This document shows positions 41,187-49,605 of a stretch of 64,000 nucleotides of DNA, piece by piece. Source of the stretch: Dietzia natronolimnaea. GTDB taxonomy: Bacteria; Actinomycetota; Actinomycetes; Mycobacteriales; Mycobacteriaceae. The notes beneath the pieces are model-generated. The model saw only the letters and a list, made by a program, of their open reading frames with translations, was not told the origin of the DNA and made no database searches. Both the position numbers and the translations under genes were made by a program. The number at the start of each line of letters is the position of its first letter. The first letter of the stretch is position 1. The DNA lies in contig NZ_NTGA01000007.1 in assembly GCF_002289575.1 (NCBI RefSeq), positions 62,001 to 126,000 on the forward strand, in the 5' to 3' direction.

Positions 41187-42446
41187 GTGGCGGGCGACCC
41201 GGCCACTGATGCGGAGCGCAGGTCTGCTCTCCGCCGCATGAAGCTGGTCGCGACGGGGTTCCTGGTCCTGGCCGGGATCATCTTCCTCTTCGCCGAGTAT
41301 TCGCTGTCCAACGGGGCCGGGGCGTGGGCCGGGTACGTGCGTGCGGCCTCCGAGGCGGGGATGATCGGCGGGCTCGCGGACTGGTTCGCCGTGACCGCGC
41401 TGTTCCGGCACCCGCTCCGGATCCCCATCCCCCACACGGCTCTCATCCCCAAGAAGAAGGACCAGCTGGGGGCCTCCCTGGGGACGTTCGTGGGCGAGAA
41501 CTTCCTCGATCCCGAGATGGTGAGCGAGAAGGTCCGCAGTGCCCGGATCCCCGCACGGGCGGGCGAATGGCTCCAGGACGAGGACCATCGTGCGATCGCC
41601 TCCGACCAGGCGGCCAAGGCGATCCGCTCCGTCCTGGCGGTCCTGCGTGACGAGGACGCCACGGCGATCATCGAGCGGACCATAGTCGCGCGCATCGCCG
41701 AACCGCAGTGGGGCCCGCCGGCGGGTCGGATCCTCCAGGAGCTTCTCTCCGAGGGCCGTCACCTGCCGCTGCTCGATCTCATGGCCGACCGGACCCACGA
41801 ATGGGTCGAGGCGCACCCGGAGACCATCGACCGCTGGGTCCGCGAGAAGGCGCCCACCTGGGCCCCACAGTTCGTCAACGAGCTCCTCTCCGATCGCGCC
41901 TACCGCGAACTGCGCGAGTGGACCTGGCAGATCAAGGTGGACAAGCAGCACGCGGTCCGCCTCGCCCTGATCGGGTTCGCCGAGGATTTCGCCCGCGACC
42001 TCCAGCAGGATCCGGCCACGATGGACAAGCTCGAGACCTTCAAAGCGGAGGTGATGAACCGCGAGGAGGTCCGCCGTGCCGCGGCGACCGCCTGGACGGC
42101 CGCCAAGCGGATGATCGTCGAGGCCACCGAGGACTCCTCGTCGACCCTCCGGGTGAAGATCGACGACCTCCTGCGTCGACTCGCGGACATGCTGGTCGAC
42201 GACGAGAAGGTCCGCGCCCGCCTCGACGACTACATGACCCGGACCGCCGCGTACGTGGCCGTGAACTACTCCGGCGAGGTGACGTCGATCATCTCCGAGA
42301 CGGTGGAGCGCTGGGACGCGGACGAGGCGTCCGAGAAGATCGAGCTTCTCGCTGGCAAGGACCTGCAGTTCATCCGCATCAACGGCACGCTCGTGGGGGC
42401 GCTGGTGGGTCTGGTCATCCACCAGTTCACCCTGCTCATCTTCTGA
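41187..42446 (+). CDS. DUF445 family membrane-associated protein
   Basis: A 419-residue protein with an N-terminal transmembrane helix (about 18-38) followed by the DUF445 signature YVRAASEAGMIGGLADWFAVTALFRHPLRIPIPHTALIP, long charged helices typical of coiled coils, and a hydrophobic C-terminal segment (GTLVGALVGLVIHQFTLLIF). The topology resembles YheB/YjiN-type proteins of unknown function. I chose the GTG at 41187 because homologues have a short polar lead before ALRRMKLVATG; an ATG at the MKLV position would remove about 17 residues. Confidence 0.8.
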   Translation: MAGDPATDAERRSALRRMKLVATGFLVLAGIIFLFAEYSLSNGAGAWAGYVRAASEAGMIGGLADWFAVTALFRHPLRIPIPHTALIPKKKDQLGASLGTFVGENFLDPEMVSEKVRSARIPARAGEWLQDEDHRAIASDQAAKAIRSVLAVLRDEDATAIIERTIVARIAEPQWGPPAGRILQELLSEGRHLPLLDLMADRTHEWVEAHPETIDRWVREKAPTWAPQFVNELLSDRAYRELREWTWQIKVDKQHAVRLALIGFAEDFARDLQQDPATMDKLETFKAEVMNREEVRRAAATAWTAAKRMIVEATEDSSSTLRVKIDDLLRRLADMLVDDEKVRARLDDYMTRTAAYVAVNYSGEVTSIISETVERWDADEASEKIELLAGKDLQFIRINGTLVGALVGLVIHQFTLLIF

Positions 42447-42536
42447 TCTTCTCTTCTGAGCCGCGCGTGCGCCGACCTGCTCGTCCCCCGGCCGTTGTGC
42501 TCCTCCGGGTGTGATTCATTACACGCCTCAGGCCGC

Positions 42537-42580
42537 TTGCTGCTGCTAGCACTCGTTGCTAGCGTTGTATGCAGACAACG
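42537..42580 (+). promoter_or_regulatory. Promoter and palindromic operator of the XRE regulator gene
   Basis: TTGCTG (42537-42542), 17 bases, TAGCGT (42560-42565) is a plausible promoter. A perfect inverted repeat CGTTGT-N6-ACAACG (42563-42580) overlaps its -10 and start. The right half belongs to an 11-base motif TGCAGACAACG repeated twice in front of hbhA. Confidence 0.55.
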
Positions 42581-42610
42581 TGAGATGCACGGCGAGAGGA
42601 GGTGGACTCC

Positions 42611-43132
42611 ATGGCCGAGAAGCGTGGCCGGGAGAGTGGTCGACAGCCTGAGTCCGCCTCCGCGCAGGCGGCCGAACCGACCGCCGCGACCCTCGCGCGG
42701 AGGACCAAGCCGACCGGCGAGGTCCCCCGCCACGACGATGTCGCCCCACAGGGTGACGACGACAAGCGTGCGTCCGAGTCGCAGGACATCGGGTCGTTCA
42801 TCCGCGCACAGCGGGAAGCCGCCGAGGTGTCCATCCGGCAGCTCGCGGAGCGGGCCGGCGTCTCCAATCCGTATCTGAGTCAGATCGAGCGGGGGCTGCG
42901 CAAGCCGTCCGCGGAAGTGTTGGGTCAGATCGCACGAGGTCTGAGGTTGTCCGCCGAGGTGCTCTACGCCCGCGCCGGAATCCTCGAACTGAGGGAGGGG
43001 AGCCCGGTGAGGGATGCCATCCTCACCGCGCCCGACCTCACCGAGCGTCAAAGGGAGGTGCTCGTGGAGATCTACGAGTCGTTCCGATCGAACAACGCGA
43101 TCGCCGCCGACCAGGTCGTCGACGTGCACTGA
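42611..43132 (+). CDS. XRE family transcriptional regulator (Rv0474-like)
   Basis: A 173-residue DNA-binding protein. A low-complexity N-terminal region (about 1-55) precedes a helix-turn-helix (about 58-115: IGSFIRAQREAAEVSIRQLAERAGVSNPYLSQIERGLRKPSAEVLGQIARGL), with a helical tail. The GAGAGGAGG ribosome site fixes the ATG at 42611. It lies directly upstream of hbhA as Rv0474 does before Rv0475. A palindrome over its own promoter and the same half-site motif before hbhA suggest autoregulation and control of hbhA (inference). Confidence 0.88.
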   Translation: MAEKRGRESGRQPESASAQAAEPTAATLARRTKPTGEVPRHDDVAPQGDDDKRASESQDIGSFIRAQREAAEVSIRQLAERAGVSNPYLSQIERGLRKPSAEVLGQIARGLRLSAEVLYARAGILELREGSPVRDAILTAPDLTERQREVLVEIYESFRSNNAIAADQVVDVH

Positions 43133-43185
43133 GCCCGTCCGACGGCGGCCCGGCAGGGCCACGTGACATCCGAACCCGCAAGACC

Positions 43186-43212
43186 TGCAGACAACGAACC
43201 ATGCAGACAACG
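43186..43212 (+). promoter_or_regulatory. Direct repeat TGCAGACAACG upstream of hbhA
   Basis: Two exact copies (43186-43196, 43202-43212), 16 bases apart, end just before the hbhA ribosome site. The identical 11-mer occurs at 42570-42580 in the XRE gene promoter. Confidence 0.6.
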
Positions 43213-43226
43213 AACGAGGAGCCGAC

Positions 43227-44324
43227 ATGAGCCAGAAGAAGCCCGTTTCCAAGAAGACCGCCGCACAGGCCGCCGCCGCTCAGGCGGAGTCGCAGTCCAA
43301 CCCCAAGGGCGACGCACCCAGCGGACCGCTGGGGCAGGCGCTGTCCGCGGTGCGCACTCCGGTCTACGCCTACGTCGGCGTCAATGATCTCGCGGTCCAG
43401 GCGGTGTCCGGCCTCGTCTCCGACCTGCGTCGTCGCGCGGAGGACGCCGTCGCCGAGGCTCAGACCAAGGTGAACGAGCGGGTCAGCGGCGTGCAGAACC
43501 GGGTGACCGAGCGGGTTGCCGACGTGCAGAACCGCGTGAACGAGGTCCCGGACCGGGTGCAGGCGCTGCCGTCCGAGGTCGAGGAGCTGGTGAACCGCTT
43601 CCGCCCGGACGAGCTGCGTAAGGTCGCCGACGCGTACGTCGAGGTCGCGGCGGGCATCTACGGTGGGCTCGCGGCCCGTGGCGAGGACGTCGTGGCTCGC
43701 CTGCGCGAGGAGAACCCCCAGCTCGAGGCCGGCCTGGCCCGCGTCAACGAGCAGGTCGCCCGCGCCGCAGGTGCCGTTGAGGAGCAGGTCGAGCTGGGCG
43801 AGGACGCGCTCGGTACGGTCGCCCGACAGACCCGCTCCATCGGGGTGAAGGCCGCGGGCCGCGTGTCCAAGGCCGCCCGCCAGGCCGCCGAGGAGACCGG
43901 CACCGCCGCCGACAAGGCCGCCGACAAGGTCGAGGACGCCGCGTTCGCCGCCTCGGACGAGGTCCAGAGCGGGGCCGCGAAGGTCGAGGCCAAGACGGCC
44001 CAGGCCAAGAAGGCGACCGCGAAGAAGGCCCCGGCGAAGAAGGCCCCGGCCAAGAAGGCTCCGGCCAAGAAGACGGCCTCCTCGAGCACGGCCTCCAAGA
44101 CCGCGGCGTCGAAGCAGACCTCGGCGACCAAGTCGGCCTCGAAGACCACGGCTTCCAAGGCCGCGCCTGCGAAGACCACGGCCTCGAAGACCACGCCCTC
44201 CAAGACCGCGGCCTCGAAGCCGGCGTCGAGCTCGACCTCGGGTTCGGCAACGGGTTCGAGCTCGGGTTCGACCGGCTCGTCGTCGTCCTCCGCCGACAAG
44301 TCCTCCGGTTCCGGCTCGAACTGA
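43227..44324 (+). CDS. hbhA: Heparin-binding haemagglutinin homologue
   Basis: A 365-residue surface-associated protein like mycobacterial HbhA, which binds sulfated glycans and membranes. The N-terminal region contains a possible membrane-interacting segment (LSAVRTPVYAYVGVNDLAVQAVSGLV, about 39-64), then a long coiled coil (about 65-240) with heptad-like repeats VNERVSGVQNRVTERVADVQNRV, and a Lys-rich tail with KKAPAKKAPAKKAPAKK near 268-284, as in the heparin-binding domain. Here the Lys tail is followed by about 80 further residues of Ser/Thr/Lys-rich low complexity (SKTTASKAAPAKTTASK), absent from the mycobacterial protein as I know it. Strong ribosome site (GAGGAG). Confidence 0.85.
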   Translation: MSQKKPVSKKTAAQAAAAQAESQSNPKGDAPSGPLGQALSAVRTPVYAYVGVNDLAVQAVSGLVSDLRRRAEDAVAEAQTKVNERVSGVQNRVTERVADVQNRVNEVPDRVQALPSEVEELVNRFRPDELRKVADAYVEVAAGIYGGLAARGEDVVARLREENPQLEAGLARVNEQVARAAGAVEEQVELGEDALGTVARQTRSIGVKAAGRVSKAARQAAEETGTAADKAADKVEDAAFAASDEVQSGAAKVEAKTAQAKKATAKKAPAKKAPAKKAPAKKTASSSTASKTAASKQTSATKSASKTTASKAAPAKTTASKTTPSKTAASKPASSSTSGSATGSSSGSTGSSSSSADKSSGSGSN

Positions 44325-44349
44325 GCCACCGCGGCCCCGGGCCGCAGTC

Positions 44350-44392
44350 CGCCGCCCCCGGCCCGCTCGACCAGAGCGGGCCGGGGGCGGCG
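44350..44392 (+). terminator. Terminator of hbhA
   Basis: A 19-bp GC-rich perfect stem (44350-44368 with 44374-44392) around a five-base loop, followed by TCGTTCT. Confidence 0.85.
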
Positions 44393-44459
44393 TCGTTCTG
44401 AATCCACGCCGTGAACATCCACTTCGGACGTTGCGGACGTGGCGACTACACTGGGCGAG

Positions 44460-44741
44460 GTGATTGAAGCATTGCCCGGAACCTGGGGCCTGGTCCAGTT
44501 GGCGATCCAGGCCGCCCTCGTGGCGTGGGCACTGGTCGGCCTGGTGTTGGCCGTCCTTCCCCCCGCGTCGGCGTACTCGATCGAGGGCAAGTGGCCCAAG
44601 CCCGCGTGGATCGGCATCTGCGCCGCCGCCGCCCTCTTCTTCGCGATCCGTCCGTTCGGCATCCTCGGAATCGTGGGGATGGTCGCCGTCGGCGTCTTCT
44701 TCGCCGACGTCCGACCGGCCGTCGGCGGCAGACGCAGGTGA
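44460..44741 (+). CDS. DUF2516 family membrane protein (Rv0476-like)
   Basis: A 93-residue protein with three hydrophobic segments (about 8-33, 48-60, 65-82), matching the DUF2516 family found after hbhA in mycobacteria. I choose the GTG at 44460 because a TACACT -10 (44447-44452) ends 7 bases upstream, implying a leaderless message; a GTG at 44439 would lie upstream of the predicted transcription start. Its stop overlaps the GTG start of the MerR-like gene. Confidence 0.78.
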   Translation: MIEALPGTWGLVQLAIQAALVAWALVGLVLAVLPPASAYSIEGKWPKPAWIGICAAAALFFAIRPFGILGIVGMVAVGVFFADVRPAVGGRRR

Positions 44742-45448
44742 GTTCGAGGAGGTCCGCGCCGCTGCAGCGCATCGACGAGCTGGCGGCGACCTCCGGCACG
44801 ACGGTCCGCAACATCCGCGTCTACCAGGAGCGCGGACTGCTCCAGCCGCCCATCCGCAAGGGCCGGACCGCGCTGTACGGGCCCGATCACCGCAGCCGGC
44901 TCGAGATGATCCTGCGGCTGCTCAACCGGGGCTACACGTTCGCCACGATCAGGGAACTGCTCATCGCGGAGCGGCACGGATTCACGCTCGCGGAGTTGCT
45001 CGAGGTCGAGAGTGTGCGGAGCGAGCGCAGGCCCACCGGGTCCCGCCGGCGCCTCACCCGCGCGGAATCCCAGGCCCTCGATTCATTCGACCTATCCGAG
45101 ACGCTGACCGAGGTGGGGGAGTCGATCGGGCTGGTCACCGAACCGGGCGCCGCCGGCCATCTGCTCTCCGACGCCTACGTCGCCGAACTCCTGCGGGACC
45201 TCATCGTGCTCGGCGTGGACGCGGACGGGATCGAGAAGATCGTTCGCCTGGTCGTGGAGGGGCAGGGCAGGGCCGTCGAGGCGATCACCGTGCTCGTGGA
45301 GGCTCTTCGTGATGCCGGGATCGACAAGGCGGTACTCGAGAAGCGGGTCCGGTCGACGCTCCCCGGGGCGGGCACGGCCGCCCGGCTGATCTTTCTGTCC
45401 GCCGCCGAGACCCTGCTCACCCAGCGCCACGGATTCTCCCGCCACTAA
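44738..45448 (+). CDS. MerR family transcriptional regulator
   Basis: A 236-residue regulator with an N-terminal winged helix-turn-helix (about 9-78: LQRIDELAATSGTTVRNIRVYQERGLLQPPIRKGRTALYGPDHRSRLEMILRLLNRGYTF). No Cys-rich metal loop is present, so an organic or unknown signal is likely. The C-terminal part (about 120-236) is helical. It starts at the GTG overlapping the stop of the DUF2516 gene (GTGA), so the two are translationally coupled. Confidence 0.85.
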   Translation: MSSRRSAPLQRIDELAATSGTTVRNIRVYQERGLLQPPIRKGRTALYGPDHRSRLEMILRLLNRGYTFATIRELLIAERHGFTLAELLEVESVRSERRPTGSRRRLTRAESQALDSFDLSETLTEVGESIGLVTEPGAAGHLLSDAYVAELLRDLIVLGVDADGIEKIVRLVVEGQGRAVEAITVLVEALRDAGIDKAVLEKRVRSTLPGAGTAARLIFLSAAETLLTQRHGFSRH

Positions 45449-45472
45449 AGCCCCCGCCCGGAGGGGCCCGCG

Positions 45473-46339
45473 TCAGGTGAACACGACGGTCCGCGCATCG
45501 TGCACGAGGACGCGGTCCTCGAGGTGCCACCTCAGGCCGCGGGCCAGCACCAACTTCTCCGCGTCGCGGCCCTGCCTGACCATGTCCTGCACGGTCGCGG
45601 CGTGATCCACCCGGATGACGTCCTGCTCGATGATCGGCCCCTCGTCGAGGTCGGCGGTCACGTAGTGGCAGGTCGCGCCGATGAGCTTGACGCCCCGGAT
45701 GTGCGCCTGGTGGTACGGGCGCGCACCGACGAAGCTCGGGAGGAAGCTGTGATGGATGTTGATCGCGCGACCGGCCCAGCGGGTGCACAGGTCATCGGGC
45801 AGCACCTGCATGAAGCGGGCCAGGACGATCGCGTGCGGGTCGATGTCGTCGACGATCGAGGCAACCTCCGCGAACGCGGGGGCCCGTTCGGCCGGATCCG
45901 CCGGGAACGGCACGTGGTGGAACGGGATGCCGTGCGCCTCGGTCATCCCCCGGAGGGTGTCGTGGTTGCCGATCACCGCACGGATGCGAGCGGGGAAATC
46001 CCCGCTGCCCACCCGACCCATGAGGTCGTGCAGGCAGTGTCCCTCCTTGGACACGAGGACGACGATGTCCTTCGGTTCGGCGGAATCGGCGATGTTCCAG
46101 TCCGTCTCAGGGCCGAGCTCGGCCGCCACCCGGGCGAAGCGGCGGCGCAGTTCGTCGAGGTCCATCCCGATCGATTCCGCGTCCACGGATTGCCGGGTGA
46201 AGAACCAGCGGGAGTTCTCGTCCGCGTGATACGCCGCCTCGACGATGGTGCCGCCGAGCTCGGCGAGGAACGTGGCGATGCGGGCGACGATGCCGATGCG
46301 GTCGGGGCAACCCAGGGAGAGGACGAAGCGGCGTGACAT
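45473..46339 (-). CDS. purU: Formyltetrahydrofolate deformylase
   Basis: Hydrolyses 10-formyl-tetrahydrofolate to formate and tetrahydrofolate, balancing one-carbon pools. The 288-residue protein has an N-terminal ACT domain (about 4-80, FVLSLGCPDRIGIVARIATFLAELGG) and a formyltransferase-type domain with the catalytic Asn-His-Asp set in INIHHSFLPSFVGARPY and GATCHYVTADLDEGPIIEQD. Length is normal. It is divergent from deoC. Confidence 0.95.
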   Translation of the reverse strand: MSRRFVLSLGCPDRIGIVARIATFLAELGGTIVEAAYHADENSRWFFTRQSVDAESIGMDLDELRRRFARVAAELGPETDWNIADSAEPKDIVVLVSKEGHCLHDLMGRVGSGDFPARIRAVIGNHDTLRGMTEAHGIPFHHVPFPADPAERAPAFAEVASIVDDIDPHAIVLARFMQVLPDDLCTRWAGRAINIHHSFLPSFVGARPYHQAHIRGVKLIGATCHYVTADLDEGPIIEQDVIRVDHAATVQDMVRQGRDAEKLVLARGLRWHLEDRVLVHDARTVVFT

Positions 46340-46392
46340 GAACGGTCATTGTGCCAGCAGGGGGTGTCGGGGAGCCCCGCTAGGCTGGCCGC

Positions 46393-47094
46393 ATGGACGC
46401 CACCACACAGAATCACCTGACCCGGGCCCGCGTCGCGGCGATGATCGATCACACACTGCTCTCCCCGGACGCTTCCCGCGACGACGTGCAGGCCTGCGTG
46501 GACGAGGCCCGTGACCTGGGGGTCAAGGCGGTGTGCGTGAGCCCGGCGATGCTCCCGGTGCGGGCGGAGGGACTGACGGTGGCGACGGTGGCGGGCTTCC
46601 CGTCCGGCAAACACCACTCCCTGGTCAAAGCGATGGAGGGCCGGTTGGCGGTGGATCAGGGGGCCGTCGAGGTGGACATGGTGATCGACGTGGGTGCGGC
46701 GATCGTCGGGGCGGTCGACGAGGTGATGGCCGACGTGTTGACGATGCGCGACGCCGTCCCCCCGCCCACCGTGATCAAGGTGATCCTGGAGACGGCCGCG
46801 ATCCACCGGGCGCTGGGCGAGGAGGCGGGGGACCGGCGGATCGAGGAGCTGTGCCACGCCGTCGCGCGAGCCGGGGCGGACCTGGTCAAGACCTCCACCG
46901 GCTTCCACCCCGCCGGTGGCGCCAGCGTCCGGGCGGTCGCCGCCATGCACCGCGCCGTGGGCGGCCAGCTCGGCATCAAGGCCTCGGGTGGGATCCGCGA
47001 CGCCGACACCGCCCGGGCGATGATCGGCGCGGGCGCCACCCGGCTGGGGCTGAGCGGCAGTCGCGCGGTGCTGGAGGGGTTCCCCGAGGACTGA
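46393..47094 (+). CDS. deoC: Deoxyribose-phosphate aldolase
   Basis: Cleaves 2-deoxyribose 5-phosphate to glyceraldehyde 3-phosphate and acetaldehyde in deoxynucleoside catabolism. The 233-residue class I aldolase keeps the Schiff-base Lys in [15 protein letters not shown] (Lys166), the second active-site Lys in [10 protein letters not shown] (Lys196) and the catalytic Asp in [10 protein letters not shown] (Asp95). The ATG is 6 bases after TAGGCT (46381-46386), pointing to a leaderless mRNA. It follows the hbhA block as Rv0478 does. Confidence 0.95.
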   Translation: MDATTQNHLTRARVAAMIDHTLLSPDASRDDVQACVDEARDLGVKAVCVSPAMLPVRAEGLTVATVAGFPSGKHHSLVKAMEGRLAVDQGAVEVDMVIDVGAAIVGAVDEVMADVLTMRDAVPPPTVIKVILETAAIHRALGEEAGDRRIEELCHAVARAGADLVKTSTGFHPAGGASVRAVAAMHRAVGGQLGIKASGGIRDADTARAMIGAGATRLGLSGSRAVLEGFPED

Positions 47095-47157
47095 TGCCGC
47101 CCGCGTTTCCGCTTGCCGCCCGGGCCGTCGTTTCCGCCCGCGGCCCGGGCCGTCACC

Positions 47158-48105
47158 TCAGTCGAGCGTGAGGACCATCTTGCCGGTGGTCCGGCCGGTC
47201 TCCCCGCGCCGGTGCGCCTCCGCCGCCTGCTCGAGTGGAAAGACGACGGAGACGCTGGCCCGCAACTCGCCCCGGTCCACGAGGTCGGTGAGGGACATCA
47301 GGTCGTGCCGCGAGGAGTCGACGAGCATGCGGATCGCGCGCACGCCCAGGTCGTCGGCCTCGCGGAGGAGATCGTCGGACCCCACCGGGAGGATCGACAC
47401 GAGGATTCCGCCGGGACGAAGAGTGCGCAGCGAACGGGTGGAGTACTCGCCGCCGATGGTGTCCAGAACCACGTCCACGTCGCTGACCGCCTCGGCGAAG
47501 TCCACCTCGCGGTAGTCGACGGCCTCGTCCACCCCGAGCTCGCGCAGGAAGTCGTGCTTTGCCGCGCTGGCGGTGCCGATGACGTGGGCCCCGCGGGCTT
47601 TGGCGATCTGCACGGCCACGTGGCCCACCCCGCCCGCGGCGGCGTGGATCAGCACCCGCTGGCCGGGCTGTAGGTCGGCGTTCTCCACCAGCGCCTGCCA
47701 CGCCGTCAGGGACACGAGCGGCAGTGCGGCGGCCTGCACGTGGTCGAGGGAGGCCGGCTTGGGGGCGAACCAGCTCGCGGGCGCCGACACGTACTCCGCG
47801 TGCGCGCCGTGACCGAAGGGGTAGGACAGCATCCCGTACACCTCGTCGCCCGGGGCGAACCGGGCCACCCCGATGCCGACCGCCTCGACGACCCCGGACA
47901 GGTCCCAGCCGAGCACGAACGGTGGCGCACCGAGGAACCCACCGTTCGCCCGGTGCTTCCAGTCGGTCGGGTTGACGCTGGCGGCTCTGACACGGACGAG
48001 GATCTCGTTGGTCCGTGGCTCGGGGCGGGGCTGGTCGGACACGACCAGGACGTCCGGGCCGCCGAGGGAGTCCTGGGTCACGGCACGCATGGTGGGGGAG
48101 GTCAT
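47158..48105 (-). CDS. Zinc-independent quinone oxidoreductase-like (MDR) protein
   Basis: A 315-residue NADP-dependent oxidoreductase of the medium-chain dehydrogenase family. GroES-like N-terminal domain (EILVRVRAASVNPTDWKHRANG; GWDLSGVVEAVGIGVARFAPGDEVYG) and Rossmann domain with VLIHAAAGGVGHVAVQIAKARGAHVIGTAS (about 153-182). It lacks the Cys/His zinc ligands of alcohol dehydrogenases, placing it with quinone oxidoreductases; substrate unknown. It is on the opposite strand to deoC and probably shares no regulation with it. Confidence 0.87.
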   Translation of the reverse strand: MTSPTMRAVTQDSLGGPDVLVVSDQPRPEPRTNEILVRVRAASVNPTDWKHRANGGFLGAPPFVLGWDLSGVVEAVGIGVARFAPGDEVYGMLSYPFGHGAHAEYVSAPASWFAPKPASLDHVQAAALPLVSLTAWQALVENADLQPGQRVLIHAAAGGVGHVAVQIAKARGAHVIGTASAAKHDFLRELGVDEAVDYREVDFAEAVSDVDVVLDTIGGEYSTRSLRTLRPGGILVSILPVGSDDLLREADDLGVRAIRMLVDSSRHDLMSLTDLVDRGELRASVSVVFPLEQAAEAHRRGETGRTTGKMVLTLD

Positions 48106-48139
48106 GCACCCAGGGTGGCAGAATCCGACGATCGCCGCC

Positions 48140-48643
48140 CTACAGGGCCTGCGGAAGTCGGTGCAGCGTGACGTCGTCCACCGTGCCTTCGGCCAGGGTG
48201 GCGGTCATGAACGTGCAGAATGGCTGCCGACGGCGATCGGTCGGGGATCCCGGGTTCAGCAGCCGCAGTCCCCCCGGCGCCACGGTGTCCCACGGGATGT
48301 GCGAGTGGCCGAACACCAGGAGGTCGGTGTCCGGATAGGACCCGCTCATGCGCCTGTCCCGCCCCGCCGCGGGGCCGGTCTCGTGCACCACCGCCAGGCG
48401 CACACCCTCGAGCGTCGCGCGGGCCACCTCCGGGAGCCGCTCACGCAGTTCGGGGCCGTCGTTGTTGCCCCAACACGCGATCAACCGCGCGGATCGCTCC
48501 TCCACGGCGTCGAGGAGCGCCGCGTCCATCCAGTCACCCGAGTGCACCACCACGTCCGCGTCGTCCACCTAGGCCCACACGCGGGGCGGGAGATCACGGG
48601 CGCGCGTCGGGACGTGGGTATCGGCGATGATCAGCAGGCGCAT
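48140..48643 (-). pseudogene. YfcE-type metallophosphoesterase gene interrupted by an amber codon
   Basis: From the ATG at 48643 the frame reads MRLLIIADTHVPTRARDLPP then RVWA, a TAG codon at 48571-48569, and continues VDDADVVVHSGDWMDAALLDAVEERS to the end at 48140. The two parts together make a complete metallophosphoesterase: DTH (first metal motif), GDW, GNND, and GHSHIPWDT. One base change (GAG to TAG) would explain the break. A GTG at 48568 just after the stop could restart a 142-residue product, but this would lack the Asp-His of the first metal motif and probably be inactive. It could be a true pseudogene, a readthrough case, or a sequencing error. Confidence 0.78.
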
Positions 48644-48663
48644 GGACCCGGGTCCGTCGCCCG

Positions 48664-49509
48664 CTACCGGGTCGACTCCAGGACGACGTCGCGCCCGCTG
48701 AGGTCGACCACCATGCCGCCCGGGACCACCCGGACCCCGGTGAGCTGCACGCCCTGTGGGAGCTCGGCGAGCGCCGAGTCCATCATCGAGACGGTGCCAC
48801 CGAGCAGTTCGGGCGGTAGCGCGAAGCCGAGGATCGAGGCCTGCGACGGATCCATCTCCAGATTGCCGCCGATCAACCTGGGGGTCACGACGGCCTCGGC
48901 GAGTCCGCTGATGGAGACGCGGAGCGTGCCCGAGGCCGGATCCGAGACGATCTCCTGCACCTGGATCAGGCCGCCGAGCATGCTGTCACCCGCGGAGTCC
49001 TGCTGCGCGGCCGCCGACATGGCCTGGTCGGAGACGAACGCGGTCCCGGTGAGCGAGTCCACGTAGGTGAGGTCGTCAGCGGAACGCACGCCTTCGGCGG
49101 TGATGTCGATCGCCGGGGCGGGGCCGCTCCCGCCCGCCGTCGGACTGCCGTCGGTGGTGATCCGGACGCTGCCGAGGTCGCCTCCGAAGTACGACAGGAG
49201 CACCGGGCGCGCGCCCAGCTCGACCTGCGCCGGGCTGCCGAGGGAGGCCGTGACCTCCTCCTGGATCCGGTTCTCCACGGCGTTGCGGGTGCCGAACTCG
49301 AGCCCCACCACGCCGGCCACGAGGACGATCACCGCGGCAACGGCGATCAGGGCGATCATCGGACCGCGCCGTCTCCTGCCGGTGTCGCCGCGGCCGGGGC
49401 GATCGGCGTCCGGCGCAGTGGCGAACTGCTGGGTCTCGGCGTTCTGGACGCCGGGTCGATCATGAGCGGGGAGTCGCTGGGTGTCGTGCCGCGGGTGCAT
49501 TCCGCCCAT
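48664..49509 (-). CDS. DUF2993 (LmeA-like) membrane-anchored protein
   Basis: A 281-residue protein with a polar cytoplasmic N-terminus, a transmembrane helix (about 50-71, PMIALIAVAAVIVLVAGVVGL), and an extracytoplasmic DUF2993 domain (about 75-281: NAVENRIQEEVTASLGSPAQVELGARPVLLSYFGGDLGSVRI). Related proteins such as LmeA bind phospholipid and affect lipomannan assembly in mycobacteria; the positional equivalent here is Rv0479c. An ATG four codons downstream is an alternative start. Confidence 0.8.
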   Translation of the reverse strand: MGGMHPRHDTQRLPAHDRPGVQNAETQQFATAPDADRPGRGDTGRRRRGPMIALIAVAAVIVLVAGVVGLEFGTRNAVENRIQEEVTASLGSPAQVELGARPVLLSYFGGDLGSVRITTDGSPTAGGSGPAPAIDITAEGVRSADDLTYVDSLTGTAFVSDQAMSAAAQQDSAGDSMLGGLIQVQEIVSDPASGTLRVSISGLAEAVVTPRLIGGNLEMDPSQASILGFALPPELLGGTVSMMDSALAELPQGVQLTGVRVVPGGMVVDLSGRDVVLESTR

Positions 49510-49605
49510 TGTCGTCGATACCGGCCCGGATCGCAGAACCCCGGTTCAGCGCGTGCTCAGAACCCCGGGCCCGGTGCAGGGTCGGAACCCCGGTGGAGCG
49601 CGTGC

